DNA of 26,112 nt from DATCLA01 sp036564195. Its GTDB lineage: Bacteria; Bacillota; UBA4882; UBA8346. This document shows positions 23,629 through 26,112 of this stretch, in pieces (within the stretch, counting starts at the first letter, position 1; each line of letters opens with the position of its first letter). The notes beneath the pieces were generated by a model, which made no database searches, had not been told where the DNA came from, and saw nothing but the letters and a program-made list of their open reading frames with translations. The translations under genes and the position numbers were made by a program. The stretch lies in contig DATCLA010000297.1 in NCBI GenBank assembly GCA_036564195.1, positions 1-26,112 of the forward strand. Direction: 5' to 3'.

Positions 23629-24257
23629 TTTGACACCTGCGTCTTCATCAATTGTAAGCTGCCTTTGGAAACACCCAGAATCCGTTCGCATACATTAATC
23701 GCATTCTTAATTCTCAGATCAAATTCGGGCGTCCCCCAATAGGCGCGAACCATTCTATTGAGATAATACTCTAAACCAATCAATAGTATTTCTGCGGTTT
23801 CATCCGGTTCTTCCAGCTTAAAGAGGCCATTTTTCATTCCTTCCCGAATAATTCCTGCAAAAATAGGAATAAGTTTCATAACCATTTTAGTAGCTAAGCG
23901 CTGATGCATCTCTTCATATTGTTTTTGATGAAACCAGTTGACAAGAGGACCTTTGTCTTTACTAAGTTCCAACATGGAACTGAAGATCCGCCGAATTTTA
24001 GTAGCAGCGTCTAAACTGCTATCCGTAGCCAAAGCCTGAATGATTTTTAGCATCTCTTCTGCATAACGGCCGATAATAACGTCAAGTACCTCGTCTTTAG
24101 ACTTGAAATAGTAATAAAACAAACCTTGGGCGACTCCGATCTGGCGTACGATATCACTGACAGTAGTTTCTTCAAAGCCCTTAGCAAGAAATAATTCTTC
24201 TGCTGTTTCAATAATTTCATTTCTCCTTATGTCCGGTACTTTGGTAATTCTAACCAT
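23625..24257 (-). CDS. TetR-family repressor of the efflux operon
   Basis: 210 residues. N-terminal helix-turn-helix at about 12-57: RRNEIIETAEELFLAKGFEETTVSDIVRQIGVAQGLFYYYFKSKDEVL, with a divergent ligand-binding helical domain after it. ATG 24257 has GAGGAG seven nt upstream. First gene of the four-gene efflux operon; its stop overlaps the ATPase start. A perfect 8-4-8 palindrome overlaps its promoter, so it very likely represses itself and the transporter until a ligand, probably an exported toxic compound, binds. The ligand cannot be read from sequence. Confidence 0.92.
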   Translation of the reverse strand: MVRITKVPDIRRNEIIETAEELFLAKGFEETTVSDIVRQIGVAQGLFYYYFKSKDEVLDVIIGRYAEEMLKIIQALATDSSLDAATKIRRIFSSMLELSKDKGPLVNWFHQKQYEEMHQRLATKMVMKLIPIFAGIIREGMKNGLFKLEEPDETAEILLIGLEYYLNRMVRAYWGTPEFDLRIKNAINVCERILGVSKGSLQLMKTQVSK

Positions 24258-24290
24258 TTTATGTCTCCTCTTCTATATTTTTGTAATTAA

Positions 24291-24320
24291 ATTATATACT
24301 GACTGATACCAATCAGTCAA
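24291..24320 (-). promoter_or_regulatory. Promoter of the TetR-efflux operon
   Basis: Minus strand TTGACT (24320-24315), 18-bp spacer, TATAAT (24296-24291), about 35 nt from the TetR start. The -35 and most of the spacer are covered by the palindromic operator. Confidence 0.7.
24300..24319. promoter_or_regulatory. TetR-type palindromic operator
   Basis: TGACTGAT-ACCA-ATCAGTCA: perfect 8-bp arms with a 4-bp spacer. Size, symmetry and placement over the -35/spacer fit a TetR-family operator for the adjacent regulator. Confidence 0.8.
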
Positions 24321-24325
24321 TCATT

Positions 24326-24351
24326 AAAAAAATAAGAGCCGCCAACGGGCT
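24326..24351 (-). terminator. Probable terminator of the KAS III gene pair
   Basis: On the minus strand AGCC...GGCT with an extra C-G pair past one bulged base, then CTTATTTTTTT. The stem is short but GC-rich. It lies about 100 nt after the KAS III stop and just before the TetR promoter. Confidence 0.55.
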
Positions 24352-24449
24352 GGACAAATGCTTAAAGTAACTTTTGAGCGAAGCAAGCCAACCATTCAGC
24401 GCTCTCGATTCTCTTTAATTACCAAACCACCGACGGTTGCGAAAATCTC

Positions 24450-25433
24450 CTAGTAAGTCATTATAATGGCGCCGACTGACGGACCAGCGCCGAGCCCAAG
24501 CATTAAAAATAAATCGCCGCGTTTTAGTCTTCCTGAGGTTACCGCTTCATAAAGGGCCAGCGGATATGAGGCAGCTCCGCAAAGACCGAAACGATCGAAA
24601 ATCCGGACCAACTTATCCTCCTGAAAACTTTGCGTGAGATAGGAAAAAAATCTATTGCCTGCCTGTTGTGGAATTATCAAAGAAAGTTCGGCATCGGAAT
24701 ATTTGACACGTAAGGCAGTGATCAACGGCTGCAGGCAAGTAATTCCATTATCTATAAACGCTTTGAAATTAAGCCGGATAGCCAAATCTTCCGGTTGAAC
24801 AATATTTTGCTGAAAGGCAGTAAAACCGGATAACGACTGCAGATCGGCCATTCCCCTACTGTAACTGTGCAAACAAGCTTCATGAACCTGACTGGATTGT
24901 TCCGGATCTTTTGTAACTACCACCGCCGCAGCTCCGTCGCCAAAGAGAGCATAGGCTTCCGGATACTTGGGGTCGAGCATGGATGAAATTAATTCTGAAG
25001 CCACAATTAAAATATTTTGATACCGACCGACTGCAATCATGCTGGTACTAACTACTAATGCCGTCAGAAAGCTCTGACATCCTTCATAGATTGAGATACA
25101 AGGTATGCCCGATTCATTTAACCCTAACTGACGTTGGATTAAGGCGGCACCTTCCGGGACACGCCTTTCAAAACTCAGTGATGCATTGATAATTAGATCG
25201 ATCTCGCTATAATCCATACCTGCGGCAGTTAAGGCTTCTTTGGCAGCTTCGGCTCCCATGAACGATTGAGTCTCCCTAATACTCCAGCGTCGTTCCAATA
25301 CTCCCAGTCTTTCACTGCACCACCCCGGCGGCAGGACGCAGTTGGATTCCAATTCGCTGCTTAAAACTGTTTGTCGTGGAAGATAACGACCGACTCCGGC
25401 TATTTTGAGCGGATAAGGAAAAAAACACTTCAT
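24450..25433 (-). CDS. FabH-like (KAS III family) protein with altered catalytic triad
   Basis: Thiolase-fold enzyme of the 3-oxoacyl-ACP synthase III family, 327 residues, full length. Seen: KIAGVGRYLPRQTV, MGAEAAKEALTAAGMDYSEIDLIINAS, SIYEGCQSFLTAL with the nucleophile Cys119, LFGDGAAAVVV, and a C-terminal GDLFLMLGLGAGPSVGAIIMTY. In FabH the His of the IPHQAN motif and the Asn of the GNTSAAS motif complete the triad; here the segments read IIPQQAGN (His to Gln256) and FGLCGAAS (Asn to Leu284). Cys without His and Asn argues against ordinary decarboxylative condensation; acyl transfer, or a structural subunit with the neighbouring paralogue, is possible. Start ATG 25433 has GGAGG six nt upstream. 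It follows the second KAS III gene by 23 nt, likely one operon. Confidence 0.85.
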   Translation of the reverse strand: MKCFFPYPLKIAGVGRYLPRQTVLSSELESNCVLPPGWCSERLGVLERRWSIRETQSFMGAEAAKEALTAAGMDYSEIDLIINASLSFERRVPEGAALIQRQLGLNESGIPCISIYEGCQSFLTALVVSTSMIAVGRYQNILIVASELISSMLDPKYPEAYALFGDGAAAVVVTKDPEQSSQVHEACLHSYSRGMADLQSLSGFTAFQQNIVQPEDLAIRLNFKAFIDNGITCLQPLITALRVKYSDAELSLIIPQQAGNRFFSYLTQSFQEDKLVRIFDRFGLCGAASYPLALYEAVTSGRLKRGDLFLMLGLGAGPSVGAIIMTY

Positions 25434-25456
25434 AAAATGCCTCCAAAATTATGTTT

Positions 25457-26112
25457 TTAATAGGTTAAGACCAGTCCCATAATGGAGAACCCCGGACCCA
25501 TTCCATGCAATAACACCAAATCACCACGCTGCACCCGCCCGGTCTGAACTGCTTCCGATAAGGCCAACATATAACCGACAGCGCCTAAGTTCCCAAAACG
25601 GTCAACCACCCCGATAACCCGCTCGGCCGGGTACCGCAGTTTCATCATATCAATGGGCAACCGGCTGGACTGATTGGGAATAATCAACTTAAAACTGTCA
25701 CGGCCCCCCGGCCATAGCTTATCAATGAAGTTTTGATTATAATGGAGCCCTGCCTGTTGGAGCGCTTGGGGATCAAAATCGAAATTAAAATCTTCCGGAT
25801 TGAGATTCTTAGTAAACGCAGTGCAATAATAAGAGTCATTCCGAAAGCCGCTTACGTCTGCCGCGGTGCTATAAGTCTCCATCAAAGCAGCATGAACTTT
25901 GCTCGGTTCACCTTCCGGAGTACGGGTCACTACCGCCGCTGCCGCCCCATCACCTAAAAGTGTGTACACCATCGGATTATCGGGACGAAGGCCATAAGAG
26001 GAAATTACCTCAGATACAATTAAGATCTTGTGATAAAGGCCGGTTGCGATTAGATTGGAACTGACATCAAGCGCCGCTATAAAACTGAGGCAGGCACAAT
26101 TAATACTCAGAC
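25457..26112 (-). CDS. Second FabH-like (KAS III family) protein, 5' end outside window
   Basis: The frame stays open to the right edge, so the N-terminal third is missing; the internal ATG at 25972 is not the start. Visible: INCACLSFIAALDVSS, placing the nucleophile Cys (in ACLSF) close to the window edge, ILIVSEVISSYGL, LLGDGAAAAVV, a variable segment, LIIPNQSSR where FabH has IPHQA (His to Asn), RFGNLGAVGYMLAL with the Asn kept, and GMGPGFSIMGLVLTY at the end. A clear paralogue of the next gene downstream, which begins 23 nt after this stop. Substrate and reaction unknown; the altered His makes a standard FabH role doubtful. Upstream genes of the operon, which would help, are out of view. 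Confidence 0.82.
   Translation of the reverse strand, partial: LSINCACLSFIAALDVSSNLIATGLYHKILIVSEVISSYGLRPDNPMVYTLLGDGAAAAVVTRTPEGEPSKVHAALMETYSTAADVSGFRNDSYYCTAFTKNLNPEDFNFDFDPQALQQAGLHYNQNFIDKLWPGGRDSFKLIIPNQSSRLPIDMMKLRYPAERVIGVVDRFGNLGAVGYMLALSEAVQTGRVQRGDLVLLHGMGPGFSIMGLVLTY

Noticed and set aside
25733..25957. Plus-strand ORF opposite the second KAS III gene
   Set aside because: Lies fully antisense to a well-supported gene, with no ribosome binding site.

Overview
The window looks like chromosome from an endospore-forming member of the Bacillota. The grounds are a BclA-type collagen-like protein, an orphan sporulation-type histidine kinase, strong GGAGG-type ribosome binding sites with several TTG and GTG starts, Gram-positive-type LexA boxes, and secreted amidase, CAP and L,D-transpeptidase proteins. 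The species cannot be named from this sequence. No rRNA, tRNA, CRISPR array, phage gene or transposase was seen. Both ends cut through genes.

Layout. 1-1.5 kb: 3' part of a long-form serine hydroxymethyltransferase, ending in a perfect 15-bp inverted repeat. 1.6-4.0 kb (minus): a collagen-like, probably spore-surface protein followed by a GT4 glycosyltransferase. 4.3-7.2 kb: secreted or membrane-anchored proteins (Amidase_6 protein, basic exported protein, CBM3-like protein, small CEDC protein). 7.1-9.9 kb (minus): a stand-alone Pnkp/PrpE-type phosphatase and an orphan PAS histidine kinase. 10.1-11.2 kb: a lipoprotein gene split by an in-frame TGA, then a mostly non-coding, decayed-looking stretch. 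11.2-13 kb: dihydrofolate reductase behind a 12-codon leader ORF, and two divergent CAP-domain paralogues on the other strand. 13.2-15.8 kb: an OPT-family transporter with a type II pantothenate kinase. 15.8-17.2 kb (minus): a YkuD L,D-transpeptidase and a DUF3298 protein, neither with a signal peptide. 17.3-19.4 kb (minus): a two-gene DNA-repair-type unit, a radical SAM protein with a helix-hairpin-helix plus its usual partner. 19.4-24.3 kb (minus): a tightly overlapping TetR / ABC ATPase / FtsX permease / membrane-fusion efflux operon behind a palindromic operator. 24.4-26.1 kb (minus): two adjacent FabH-like (KAS III) genes.

Strongest leads. (1) The radical SAM pair has a textbook promoter with one LexA box inside the -35/-10 spacer and a second just after the -10, so it should be SOS-induced. 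(2) Both neighbouring KAS III paralogues keep the nucleophilic Cys but have lost the catalytic His (to Gln and Asn), and one has also lost the catalytic Asn; they may form a non-condensing or heteromeric enzyme. (3) A lipoprotein frame reads cleanly through a single TGA. (4) The phosphatase resembles the middle domain of bacterial RNA-repair Pnkp but lacks kinase and ligase. (5) The collagen-like gene and the glycosyltransferase may form a spore-surface glycosylation pair.
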